Shown: positions 7,464-14,763 of the stretch, piece after piece
How positions within the stretch are numbered: position 1 is the first letter of the stretch
Layout: each line of letters opens with the position of its first letter
From: Floridanema aerugineum
GTDB taxonomy: Bacteria; Cyanobacteriota; Cyanobacteriia; Cyanobacteriales; Aerosakkonemataceae
Reading direction: 5' to 3'
DNA length: 64,000 nucleotides
Assembly: GCF_041929345.1 (NCBI RefSeq)
Contig: NZ_JBHFNQ010000052.1
Span: 62,001-126,000 of the forward strand
Position numbers and translations under genes: made by a program
The notes under the pieces: model-generated
What the model was told of the DNA's origin: nothing
The model's database searches: none
The model's input: only the letters and a program-made list of their open reading frames with translations

Positions 7464-8906
7464 TTAATCCTGTCGAATTTTTATTTCAATTGTTCGAGTT
7501 TCGTTATTGCTATCCTTATATTCGATACTACGCGGAATATAAACTATACTTCGCACTACTCTTTTAAGCTTCTCTTCATTATTAGAAGATTCGGAAGGAG
7601 ATACTTGCTGCCTGTTTCTTCTTGCTGTACTTCCCTGAGTACTACTCGTTACAGAAGAAGCTTGGTGAGAACTAAACATAGGAACAATTACACCTCCTTC
7701 TACATTTCGTAAGTCGATTGATTCTCTATTTGGGGTAACAGTGTAATTGTAACCAGACAAATTTTCTGGATTTTTCATTAAATCTCTTAATTGACTAACC
7801 TCAACATCCTCAACCTTTTCGTTATTTTGATCGGGTTGCTTAGGGGTAAGTATATCTGTAACCAACTGAAAATCATTGGCATTTTCTATTATTTTCTTGG
7901 GAATGACTAGTAAAGTTACTTCATCTCCTCCACCAATCTTTTCTCCTATCTTCACAAGTCGATAACCTAGAAAAAATTGCCGGGTTTCTAGGTGTTTAAA
8001 AACAGACAATGGTATATTTTCCATGTCTGCATCAAATGGTGATACTGGTTTGCTTATCCTATAATTTAATAGGTTATTAAGCAAAATTGAACCCATTAAT
8101 CCCAGAATTATTATTAATGCAATAATTAACCAAAAAGGTACAGTAGAGCGCCTGTTTTGCCTTCTGGATCTTCCTTCATTGACTCTATTTGGTTGTTCAT
8201 TATCCTTTGCAGATTGTATGTTGTTCTCATTTGAATGAAGAGAAAAGTCATTTGTAGAAGCATTCCAATCAAATTTCTCAATTGACTGCCCAATTTGCCC
8301 AAATATTGATGGGCAAACTGCTATTGCTCTTTCGCCCAAGAAATAGCCAATCTGTTTTCTTACAGGGTCGCATACAATTGATAAACACCAAGGATGATGG
8401 AAAAATGCCCTCTGTGTATTCATATCTGTTCCTGACATAAACACACCAAGATTAGGGTGAGAATGATACCAGCCAACAATGTTTTCTTGGGGATGCTGAG
8501 ATCTCGCATAATTCATAATGCTTAACCAAGAGTCTGAGGTAAACTCTAGACTTGCGCCTGTTCCAATTGTTTTGGGTGCTGCAACTGCGGCGGTAATCTC
8601 CACATATATTCCATAATGCGGATCAGAATAAGCATTACCAAAAAGAATGCCACCTTGTTCTACCCTAAGATTAGATTTAAGATGAGTTTTCAAATCTTCC
8701 AGGGCATCTTCTCTGATATATACCTCTGTGTATTGATCGCTTATGCCTCGCTCATTTGTAAAATCACTAATTGATTTGAGTATTGGCTTATAAACATCCT
8801 GACTTTCTACCCAAACAATTTTGTTCTGTGATTCCGAATCCGGGCTAACTCTTTTTCCAAAATCGTTGCCCCCAGAAAAATCCGGTAAATCTGGGCCTTT
8901 TCCCAT
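7464..8906 (-). CDS. JAMM/MPN metalloprotease with membrane anchor (deubiquitinase-like)
   Basis: Likely removes the ubiquitin-like modifier or trims conjugates. The chosen ATG at 8906 has a GAGGAA ribosome site and lies 10 bases after the E2 stop; a longer reading would overlap E2. The 480-residue protein has a JAB domain at about 55-200 with the complete JAMM set: E83 in VEQGGILFG, then H148 and H150 in WYHSHP, S158 and D161 (H-x-H-x7-S-x2-D). A basic linker (RRQNRRS) precedes one membrane helix at about 256-278. About 200 unrecognised residues follow on the far side. An N-terminal JAMM domain with an additional C-terminal domain across the membrane is unusual for bacterial deubiquitinase-like proteins. 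Confidence 0.9.
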   Translation of the reverse strand: MGKGPDLPDFSGGNDFGKRVSPDSESQNKIVWVESQDVYKPILKSISDFTNERGISDQYTEVYIREDALEDLKTHLKSNLRVEQGGILFGNAYSDPHYGIYVEITAAVAAPKTIGTGASLEFTSDSWLSIMNYARSQHPQENIVGWYHSHPNLGVFMSGTDMNTQRAFFHHPWCLSIVCDPVRKQIGYFLGERAIAVCPSIFGQIGQSIEKFDWNASTNDFSLHSNENNIQSAKDNEQPNRVNEGRSRRQNRRSTVPFWLIIALIIILGLMGSILLNNLLNYRISKPVSPFDADMENIPLSVFKHLETRQFFLGYRLVKIGEKIGGGDEVTLLVIPKKIIENANDFQLVTDILTPKQPDQNNEKVEDVEVSQLRDLMKNPENLSGYNYTVTPNRESIDLRNVEGGVIVPMFSSHQASSVTSSTQGSTARRNRQQVSPSESSNNEEKLKRVVRSIVYIPRSIEYKDSNNETRTIEIKIRQD

Positions 8907-8916
8907 GACTATTCCT

Positions 8917-9435
8917 CTAAAAATCTTTGAATGAAACTTTGACTGGTAGTTCTTCCCAAACAATCTGAGATTTGAATGTTTGAGTATCAACTGGAAAACG
9001 CCGCATATTACTTGCTGCCCAAGTTTTTGCTACAGCGTTAGCTGGACTGTTCAAGTTAGTAATGTCAGTTGCATACTGGATAATTTTGCCAATTCTAATA
9101 ATGAGTTCGGGAAGTGTCTCTGCCATTGTCCACTGAGAACCGAGACATATATTTAGATTCTGGTAAACATTTGGGTGGAAAATGGAAGTCAGAAATTTAG
9201 CATCAGGCTGTTCTTTTGGATAATTACTACCAAGTGAAATTTCTACTCTGTGAGTATCCCGAAAAACAGGTTCATTTCCCTGGAGCCGCTCTATACCTCG
9301 GCATCGATATTCAATAACATATTGATAGGGCGGATTACCATTTTTTGAAACAATGGCTAGCGTACCTCCTGAATTAGAAACCATTTCTGATAACGCTTGA
9401 AAGTCATTTTGAAGCCGTTTTTCCCGTACACTCAT
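8917..9435 (-). CDS. E2 ubiquitin-conjugating-like enzyme
   Basis: A 172-residue UBC-fold protein that would carry the modifier as a thioester. The hallmark region is FHPNVYQNLNICLGSQW, with the HPN tripeptide at 87-89 and the catalytic Cys97 eight residues after it, as in eukaryotic E2s. NYPKEQPDAKF matches the strand before it, and TNLNSPANAVAKTWAAS matches the helix that follows the active site. The tryptophan at 102 corresponds to the conserved E2 tryptophan. The gene starts 2 bases after the modifier stop. The protein is unusually close to canonical E2s for a bacterium, which argues for true lysine conjugation rather than sulfur transfer alone. Confidence 0.92.
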   Translation of the reverse strand: MSVREKRLQNDFQALSEMVSNSGGTLAIVSKNGNPPYQYVIEYRCRGIERLQGNEPVFRDTHRVEISLGSNYPKEQPDAKFLTSIFHPNVYQNLNICLGSQWTMAETLPELIIRIGKIIQYATDITNLNSPANAVAKTWAASNMRRFPVDTQTFKSQIVWEELPVKVSFKDF

Positions 9436-9437
9436 TT

Positions 9438-9692
9438 CTAACCAGCCTCCACAATTGGATAAACTTCTAATACATCGTTTTCTTCAACTTCCTGTGAACT
9501 GAGAGATGCAGAAGGGTTTAATTGTTGCCCAGTACGTTCCAAACGGACAGCATAGTTAAAATTAGAAGGAAGATTCCACTTTTCCTGAGTAGCTTGTAAA
9601 ATCTGTGCAATGGTGAGAGTAGAAGGTATACTAATAGCTGCCTTACGAGTGCCATCAGCCATACGAACAATTACAGAAAGTGAATTAGACAT
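9438..9692 (-). CDS. Ubiquitin-like beta-grasp modifier
   Basis: An 84-residue protein; the ATG at 9692 is chosen because AGGAG precedes it by 5 bases and it falls 8 bases after the E1 stop. The beta-grasp pattern is visible: strand SLSVIVRMADGT, strand KAAISIPSTLTIAQIL, helix LQATQEKWNLP, then NPSASLSSQEVEENDVLEVY. The spacing resembles the YukD/EsaB-like ubiquitin relatives. The chain ends VEAG, so a single terminal glycine is exposed directly and no tail has to be removed before E1 activation. Position between E1 and E2 makes it the substrate of the pathway. Target proteins are unknown. Confidence 0.85.
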   Translation of the reverse strand: MSNSLSVIVRMADGTRKAAISIPSTLTIAQILQATQEKWNLPSNFNYAVRLERTGQQLNPSASLSSQEVEENDVLEVYPIVEAG

Positions 9693-9700
9693 TTTTACTC

Positions 9701-10855
9701 CTATATTTGGCAAAATTGAATTGCTATTTGTCCTTTCGACGTATCGCAGTGTAGTATCTCGTTCTTGGTTAGACACAATTCTCCTAATGTGATGTTTGCA
9801 GTAAAATCATCTAGGATCACATTTCTGATAACTTCAAAATCCCTTTCTTCATGACTACATTTGGGGCAGATTAGCTGAGATTCTGGGTATTTGCGTAGGT
9901 GTGTATTTACCTGTTCTTCATAACCGCAACTCAGACATTTCATCTTCCCTATAACTTCATTGCGAAGCCACAAAACAGGTTCAAAAAATTCTGAATTAGC
10001 CAACTGTTTTAAAACTGCTTCCAGCTTCCAATTTTGCTCGTAGTTGACACGCATTATCGGTTCAATTGATAAGTCATGAGCAATACAATCCTCTGATCTC
10101 CGAATTTGCACTTTGAAGGCTGTCCAAGGGTTTAACCCTAGAAAAACTTTTTCTCCCGGATTAATAAATCCGGTTTTACCGTGCAAATATAAAAGTGCTT
10201 GGTGAACCTGCATGGCGCTGATAATAGAAGCTATTGGGGCTGTTGTCGGCATCGCCGCTTCTGGAATATTACGTTTTAAACCCTGACAGGAATAGCGCTT
10301 GTTACGTCTTTCCCACATTTGATCGGAGATTGTACATTCATAACAAGCTGCTTCTGTTTTGGGGTCAAAAAAACTAATTTCCCCTTCAGCTACACCAATA
10401 CCACCGTTTATCCAGGGAATACCTGCACGATAGGCAAGCTGATTAATTGCCCACCGAGCATTAATGCTGTCTAAACAACCAATAATAATGTTGTGTTCCC
10501 GAACATCGCCAATGCCCAGATCAAATTCTAAGTCGCCATAAATTGCCTGAATTGATATTTCTGGATTAATTTCCAAGGCGCGTTGACGGGCAACTTCTAC
10601 TTTTGGCAAACCAACATCTGACTCTCGAAATAAAACCGATCGAGTTAAGTTGGTAATTGAAACAGTATCAAAGTCAATAACGGTGATATTCCCGACACCC
10701 ACCAGAGCTAAATTTTTCAGCACTTCGTTCCCCAAAGCCCCAGCCCCAGCAACAAGCACATTGGCGGCTTTCAGCTTTCCTTGATCCCACCAATCAATCA
10801 AAGAGTGCCTATCGTAGCGGCTTTCTGGTTCACCACTAATTTCAAGAAATTCCAT
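9701..10855 (-). CDS. E1-like activating enzyme (ThiF/MoeB fold) with extra zinc ribbon
   Basis: Adenylates the modifier C-terminus and forms a thioester. The ATG at 10855 is preferred over an in-frame TTG at 10864. The 384-residue protein has the Rossmann motif GAGALG (37-42), the Arg finger region RYDRH (13-17) and acidic residues in VIDFDTVSITNLTR. C171-x2-C174 and C257-x2-H260 could bind the structural zinc. C190 in RYSCQGLKRN is the best candidate for the catalytic cysteine. A second CxxC pair, C307/C310 and C330/C333, forms a separate zinc ribbon not typical of MoeB or ThiF. As first gene of the operon it sets up modifier, E2, JAMM and RING-like proteins in order. Confidence 0.92.
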   Translation of the reverse strand: MEFLEISGEPESRYDRHSLIDWWDQGKLKAANVLVAGAGALGNEVLKNLALVGVGNITVIDFDTVSITNLTRSVLFRESDVGLPKVEVARQRALEINPEISIQAIYGDLEFDLGIGDVREHNIIIGCLDSINARWAINQLAYRAGIPWINGGIGVAEGEISFFDPKTEAACYECTISDQMWERRNKRYSCQGLKRNIPEAAMPTTAPIASIISAMQVHQALLYLHGKTGFINPGEKVFLGLNPWTAFKVQIRRSEDCIAHDLSIEPIMRVNYEQNWKLEAVLKQLANSEFFEPVLWLRNEVIGKMKCLSCGYEEQVNTHLRKYPESQLICPKCSHEERDFEVIRNVILDDFTANITLGELCLTKNEILHCDTSKGQIAIQFCQI

Positions 10856-11004
10856 GTTTATCAATTAGCATTAACTAGTCTCGTGCATCGGATCATTTGA
10901 AGTTCTTATTTATACTTATATTAAGCTGAATCCGTTCATTAATCTCTTGATGTACATTAGGAATTTAGTTAGGATTACATCAGTAATTTTCGAGTTTTTT
11001 CACA
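10856..11004. promoter_or_regulatory. Divergent promoter region between E1 operon and HTH gene
   Basis: A 149-base AT-rich spacer between two start codons facing apart. On the minus strand the run AATATAAGTATAAATA (10922-10907) offers -10-like elements for the E1 operon. On the plus strand TTGATG (10947) followed by TTAGTTAGGATTACAT is a weak candidate for the other gene. No perfect operator palindrome was seen. Assignments are tentative. Confidence 0.35.
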
Positions 11005-11493
11005 ATGGCATCTACTAACGAGCAATTTGCGGAAGCAGGAAATCACTGGGATTTGGAAACACTTTATACCGATCTAGCTTCTGTAAAAGGAAAGCGGCTG
11101 ACCCCTGTCGAGAAGTTACATCTACGGGGGTTACTTTGTGGTTATAGTCCTGCTGAAATAGCTGAAAAACTGCAAAAAAATCATAAGGGTGTGGAAACTG
11201 ATCTTTGTAGCACTATATATAGATACGTTAAAAATCTTTTAGATAAAGGTAATGAAAAGATAGAAAATTGGAGAAATATTGCAGAATGGTTGGAAGAGGC
11301 AGGATATAAAACTCAATCACCAGCTAAGTTACCTGTTAATAATTTATTACCTGAAAATAGTGTTGTTAATATAACGAATATAAATATTGAACAAAATCAA
11401 TTAGTAATTGTTATTAACTTAAAAATCCCTACTTCAGAAATTTCAAATATGTCAGTGCCAAATTTAGATATAGATGATAAAACAGATCGGTAA
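11005..11493 (+). CDS. Stand-alone HTH protein like vWA-MoxR-associated N-terminal domains
   Basis: A 162-residue protein. Residues 15-100 resemble the helix-turn-helix domain found at the N-terminus of many cyanobacterial conflict proteins (fused there to NB-ARC/NACHT, TPR, GUN4 or trypsin-like parts): LETLYTDLASVKGKRLTPVE, LRGLLCGYSPAEIAEKLQ, then a helix ending in VKNLLDKG. Here the usual effector half is missing; the remaining 60 residues are beta-rich and polar (VVNITNINIEQNQLVIVI). It is divergent from the ubiquitin-like operon and may sense or regulate it. The link to that operon is positional only. Confidence 0.6.
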   Translation: MASTNEQFAEAGNHWDLETLYTDLASVKGKRLTPVEKLHLRGLLCGYSPAEIAEKLQKNHKGVETDLCSTIYRYVKNLLDKGNEKIENWRNIAEWLEEAGYKTQSPAKLPVNNLLPENSVVNITNINIEQNQLVIVINLKIPTSEISNMSVPNLDIDDKTDR

Positions 11494-11631
11494 TCTTTGC
11501 CCGAAATTCAATTTTAAGAAAAGACAAGCAAGAGAGACGATCGCACTCCCTCCCCAATCCTTCAATCAAAGTGCGATCGCACTAATCCTCAAAACTACTA
11601 AAATACATATAAAGCAACAAACTTATCGATT

Positions 11632-11877
11632 ATGACCCTCACCATACCCGATGACATCCTGACAGCAGCAAAAATAACAGAAGAAGAATTAAAGCTAGAA
11701 ATTGCTATTCTTCTCTATCAACAAAAGAAACTCAGCATTGGTAAAGCCCGTCACCTAGCTGGAATGCACTTAATTGAATTCCAAAAAGAACTATCTCGTC
11801 GAGAAATCTGCATCAACTACGATGTTGAAGATTTGCAAGCTGATATAGAAACCTTAAAAGAACTAGGATATTTGTGA
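11632..11877 (+). CDS. UPF0175-family antitoxin
   Basis: An 81-residue protein of the UPF0175 family, characterised by an N-terminal strand (MTLTIPDDIL) and helix-turn-helix-like segments: EEELKLEIAILLYQQKKLSI, GKARHLAGMHLIEFQKEL and the closing DIETLKELGYL. In archaea and cyanobacteria it is the regular partner of DUF3368 PIN-like toxins. The following gene overlaps it by 4 bases, so the two are translationally coupled. It probably binds the toxin and autoregulates the promoter. Confidence 0.85.
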   Translation: MTLTIPDDILTAAKITEEELKLEIAILLYQQKKLSIGKARHLAGMHLIEFQKELSRREICINYDVEDLQADIETLKELGYL

Positions 11878-12359
11878 CAGTTGTTAGCAATACTTCTCCC
11901 ATTACCAACTTAGCAGCAGTAGGACAACTCAACCTGTTGCAACAGCTTTTTGAAACCATTATCATTCCCCAAGCAGTTTATGATGAAATGGCTGGTTTGG
12001 GATATTCAGTTCCAGGTACGATCGAAGTGCAAACTTTTCCCTGGATTCAAACTCAACAAGTCACCAATCGCATCCTTGTTACGCAACTTCAGACAGAAAT
12101 TGATCCAGGTGAATCTGAGGCGATCGCTCTTGCCCTTGAATTATCAGCAGAACAACTTTTAATAGATGATTATTTGGGTAGAATAGCAGCTTCTCGGTTA
12201 GGACTTAAAATAACTGGAATATTAGGAATTCTACTCACCTCTAAACGTCAAGGATTAATTTTAACTGTCAAACCTTTGATGGATGATTTAATTACACAAG
12301 CTGGTTTCCGAATTAGCGATCGACTTTATACTAATATTTTGCAAATTGCCGGAGAGTAA
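11874..12359 (+). CDS. DUF3368 PIN-like toxin
   Basis: A 161-residue protein from a GTG that overlaps the antitoxin stop. The PIN-like fold is seen in VVSNTSPITNLAAVGQLNLL (N-terminal, with Asn/Ser at the usual position of the first acid), DPGESEAIALALEL (central acidic pair) and LLIDDYLGRIAASRLGLKI (last acids). GILGILLTSKRQGLI follows as in the family. PIN proteins are Mg-dependent ribonucleases. The gene appears complete. An out-of-frame reading frame inside it (11950-12162) is a shadow. Confidence 0.85.
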   Translation: MTVVSNTSPITNLAAVGQLNLLQQLFETIIIPQAVYDEMAGLGYSVPGTIEVQTFPWIQTQQVTNRILVTQLQTEIDPGESEAIALALELSAEQLLIDDYLGRIAASRLGLKITGILGILLTSKRQGLILTVKPLMDDLITQAGFRISDRLYTNILQIAGE

Positions 12360-12579
12360 AAAAGTCTGAAATAAGCGATATCGTTAGCTGCGTATTGTAA
12401 GTTAAATAGCTGGTTTCGTTCGCTCGCGTAGCTTGCCGTAGGCATATCGCACTCTCTCCCCAATCCTTCAACCAAAGTGCGATCGCATATAGAGCAATTT
12501 TCAGGTAAGTGAGGTACAAAGAAACCCGGTAACTTCTGCGAAACCGGGTTTCAGGGTGTGGTTTCTCAGTCGCCACCCC

Positions 12580-12616
12580 AAAAAAAACGCGACTACCCGA
12601 AAACTCCGAGTAGCCA
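12580..12616 (-). terminator. Intrinsic terminator of psbK
   Basis: On the minus strand, 34 bases after the psbK stop, a hairpin CTACTCGG/CGGGTAG (12614-12592) is followed by CG and a run of eight T. A second inverted repeat, GAAACCCGGT/AACCGGGTTTC (12529-12552), lies just beyond. The rest of 12360-12649 contains only HIP1-type short repeats. Confidence 0.65.
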
Positions 12617-12649
12617 CACCAATTTTTTGAAATGAAACTATTTAACTGT

Positions 12650-12787
12650 TTATCTAAAACCAACCGCAGCTTGCCAAACAAAAGCCAACAGTAAGAAAAA
12701 CACGGGGATAATCGGGAGAACATCCACCAGTGGATCGAACGCCGAAAAAGCTTCAGGCAATTTTGCTAATAACAGTGCCGCTTCCAT
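12650..12787 (-). CDS. psbK: Photosystem II reaction centre protein K
   Basis: A 45-residue thylakoid membrane protein of photosystem II, where PsbK sits next to CP43 and helps stabilise the complex. The short leader MEAALLLAKLP is cleaved before the mature start, EAFSAFDPLVDVLPIIPVFF. One membrane helix follows, and the conserved end FVWQAAVGFR is present. An AGGAAGG-type site precedes the ATG at 12787. Adjacency to tgt is conserved in many cyanobacteria, which supports the call. A 130-codon frame overlapping this gene in another phase is not real. Confidence 0.95.
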   Translation of the reverse strand: MEAALLLAKLPEAFSAFDPLVDVLPIIPVFFLLLAFVWQAAVGFR

Positions 12788-12899
12788 CAATTAACCTTCC
12801 TTTCCAACACAGTTTTAAGAATTGCCATATATCTTAACATGACAGGGTTCTAAAGAGATGCTCAGATCTTGCAGCAATGGAGGTAGAACCTCCTTTCAC

Positions 12900-12928
12900 C
12901 TCGTTCCCAGGTTGAACCTGGGAACGAG
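12900..12928. repeat. Perfect palindrome of a dispersed cyanobacterial repeat
   Basis: CTCGTTCCCAGGTT is followed, after a one-base centre, by its exact complement GAACCTGGGAACGAG. Two smaller palindromes flank it (GGAGG-TAGAA-CCTCC at 12880-12893 and GAGGCTCCGCCTC at 12934-12946). It lies between psbK and tgt and could act as an RNA-processing or termination hairpin. Confidence 0.6.
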
Positions 12929-12960
12929 AAACAGAGGCTCCGCCTCTTGGTGCTCTGATC

Positions 12961-14076
12961 TCAGGATGGAGTTGGTGCAAGCCATTGGGCAAATTCTTCT
13001 GTAAAGCTACCACGCAAAATCGCTTCTCTAATTCTCTGGGTAAAACGCACCAACTCGGTAATATTGTGAATTGATAGCAGCGTATAAGCTAAAATCTCGC
13101 GACTTCGCACCAAATGACACAAATAGGCGCGAGTGAAGTTCTGACAAGTATAACAATCGCAAGTTTCATCCAAAGGCGTGAAATCTTCCCGAAATCGGGC
13201 GTTTTTCAAATTCCAGCGTTCCCCGCCCACCACGACTGTACCATGACGCGCCCAACGAGTCGGAATCACACAATCAAATAAGTCTATACCAGCTGCGATC
13301 GCTTGCACCATTTCCCGATAAGTTCCCACCCCCATCAAATAGCGGGGTTTTTCCGCTGGTAACATTGGCGCAGTCGCCCTAACAATCTTCTCAATTAATT
13401 CTGGAGGTTCTCCCACACTCACGCCACCGATCGCATAACCTGGAAGATCCAACTCCCTTAAAGATACCGCAGCCTCCTGCCGCAAATCTAAAAATACTCC
13501 TCCTTGCACAATCCCAAACAACGCTTGATCTTGACGCTGATGGGCACTTATACAACGTTTCAACCAGCGATAAGTCCGTTGTGTTGCTAACTCTACATCT
13601 TCCCTAGTTGCTGGATAGGGCGGACATTCATCGAATGCCATAATCACATCCGCCCCTAGCGCATTTTGAATCTGGATAGATTTTTCCGGCGTTAACTCAA
13701 TGATTCTGCCATCTCGCGGAGAACGAAAAGTTACACCATTCTCAGTTATTTTACGTAATTCACTTAAACTAAAAACCTGAAAACCGCCAGAATCAGTTAA
13801 TATTGGCCCATTCCAAGCCATAAACTGATGCAAACCACCTGCACCAGCCACAATTTGTTCTCCAGGTTGCAAATGCAGATGATAAGTATTCGCTAGAATC
13901 ATCTGCGCCCCTGTTGCCTGCAACTGTTGTGGTGTCACAGTTTTTACAGTCGCCAAAGTTCCCACAGGCATAAAGCGGGGCGTTTCTACCTGACCATGAG
14001 GTGTCGAAAAAACTCCTGCTCTGGCTTGACTATTAGTACAGCAAGCTTGACAAACAAACGAAAAACTGCTATTCAA
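12961..14076 (-). CDS. tgt: tRNA-guanine transglycosylase
   Basis: Exchanges guanine-34 of GUN-anticodon tRNAs for the queuosine precursor. The 371-residue length is normal for bacterial Tgt. Seen are ANTYHLHLQPGE, the nucleophile/base-binding region TDSGGFQVFSL, the substrate segment FDECPPYPATREDVELA, GGVSVGEP and GVGTYREMV, and the zinc site CDCYTC plus AYLCHL with its histidine. The start overlaps the preceding gene by 4 bases (ATGA), so the two are cotranscribed. psbK follows 173 bases downstream. Confidence 0.96.
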   Translation of the reverse strand: MNSSFSFVCQACCTNSQARAGVFSTPHGQVETPRFMPVGTLATVKTVTPQQLQATGAQMILANTYHLHLQPGEQIVAGAGGLHQFMAWNGPILTDSGGFQVFSLSELRKITENGVTFRSPRDGRIIELTPEKSIQIQNALGADVIMAFDECPPYPATREDVELATQRTYRWLKRCISAHQRQDQALFGIVQGGVFLDLRQEAAVSLRELDLPGYAIGGVSVGEPPELIEKIVRATAPMLPAEKPRYLMGVGTYREMVQAIAAGIDLFDCVIPTRWARHGTVVVGGERWNLKNARFREDFTPLDETCDCYTCQNFTRAYLCHLVRSREILAYTLLSIHNITELVRFTQRIREAILRGSFTEEFAQWLAPTPS

Positions 14077-14525
14077 AATGTATCATCACCTTCATCGTCA
14101 ATCTGGAGATCCCACTTTGCTGAGAGTACTTGATCTACCACTGCTTCCAAGTCAGCAGCATTTAGATTAGCACTAGAACGGTCTTGCAGCAGATTGGTAA
14201 GAGGAATCAGTCGTAAGCGGCGATGGTCTTGGACTAAATCGAAGAAAGATTCACCTTCGGCAGAAACTTTTAATTCTAAGTAATCAAAGCTATCAACATT
14301 GAGGTAAAGTGCATGATTAGCTACCAGAGTGGAGCGTTGTGGATTGGAAAAGACTTCTAAGACATAGCCTTCACCCTGACTTTGTAGATTAGCTTCTAGC
14401 AGATGTAAATAACGAACATGACGCAAATCCATCAGGACTCGCCGCATATCCAGTTTATTGACTACTATTCCGGTGTCGATAATGCAGGGGGCAGGTAGCC
14501 GTTTAGAAGATTGATCGTAACTCAT
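14073..14525 (-). CDS. Conserved cyanobacterial protein upstream of tgt
   Basis: A 150-residue soluble protein from ATG 14525 (an in-frame TTG six bases earlier is less likely). Features are a conserved opening APCIIDTGIVVNKLDMRRVL, a beta-rich middle (LVANHALYLNVDSFDYLEL), RRLRLIPLTNLLQDR and an acidic C-terminus ending EGDDTF. I recognise the pattern as a conserved cyanobacterial hypothetical but know of no assigned function. Coupling to tgt by the 4-base overlap suggests coexpression rather than a proven functional link. Confidence 0.7.
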   Translation of the reverse strand: MSYDQSSKRLPAPCIIDTGIVVNKLDMRRVLMDLRHVRYLHLLEANLQSQGEGYVLEVFSNPQRSTLVANHALYLNVDSFDYLELKVSAEGESFFDLVQDHRRLRLIPLTNLLQDRSSANLNAADLEAVVDQVLSAKWDLQIDDEGDDTF

Positions 14526-14629
14526 AACCAAAAAGCCTCTTAATCTAATTCAGCCTTTATCTTGGCAAGGAAGTTGTATAACTCACAACAGGGGTGAAGC
14601 CCTACAGCCTTACTGAACTCTATATAAAT

Positions 14630-14722
14630 ATGAACTTTGTCACCGATGAAATTTTAGTGTTGCCGATGGGCATACTAAGTTTAGAAGCCAAGAAAATCCT
14701 GTTCAGTAACCCAACTAATTAG
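14630..14722 (+). CDS. Possible 30-residue ORF or small RNA with its own terminator
   Basis: ATG at 14630 opens 30 codons (MNFVTDEILVLPMGILSLEA, then KKILFSNPTN) that end 10 bases before a strong terminator on the same strand. TATATAAATA at 14621-14630 is a promoter-like element right at the start, which would leave almost no leader, so the transcript might instead be non-coding. No ribosome site is seen. The peptide matches no small photosystem subunit that I know. The remainder of 14526-15030 is G-rich low-complexity sequence (14890-14930) and short direct repeats. Confidence 0.3.
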   Translation: MNFVTDEILVLPMGILSLEAKKILFSNPTN

Positions 14723-14732
14723 GTAACAATTG

Positions 14733-14763
14733 CCTACTACGATACCCCGTAGTAGGATTTTTC
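14733..14763 (+). terminator. Intrinsic terminator with no annotated gene upstream
   Basis: CCTACTACG (14733-14741) pairs perfectly with CGTAGTAGG (14748-14756) around a 6-base loop, followed by ATTTTT. The T-run exists only on the plus strand. The nearest established genes to the left run the other way, so the terminator implies a short plus-strand transcript. Confidence 0.75.

Larger units (their letters stand above)
11541..12487. repeat. Near-identical 41-base direct repeats flanking a toxin-antitoxin pair
   Basis: Bases 11541-11581 and 12447-12487 agree at 39 of 41 positions. Each copy can itself fold, since its ends AGTGCGATCGCA and TCGCACT are partly complementary. They bracket the UPF0175/DUF3368 gene pair. 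They may be a dispersed HIP1-containing repeat or the scar of a cassette insertion. Confidence 0.6.

Noticed and set aside
8907..8990. Longer start of the JAMM protein
   Set aside because: It would overlap the E2 gene by 74 bases, while the ATG at 8906 has a good ribosome site.
9693..9776. Longer start of the modifier
   Set aside because: It lies inside the E1 reading frame; the ATG at 9692 has AGGAG at proper spacing and begins the beta-grasp strand.
12331..12723. 130-codon minus-strand frame
   Set aside because: It overlaps psbK in another phase and crosses its terminator and short repeats; the product has no protein-like pattern.
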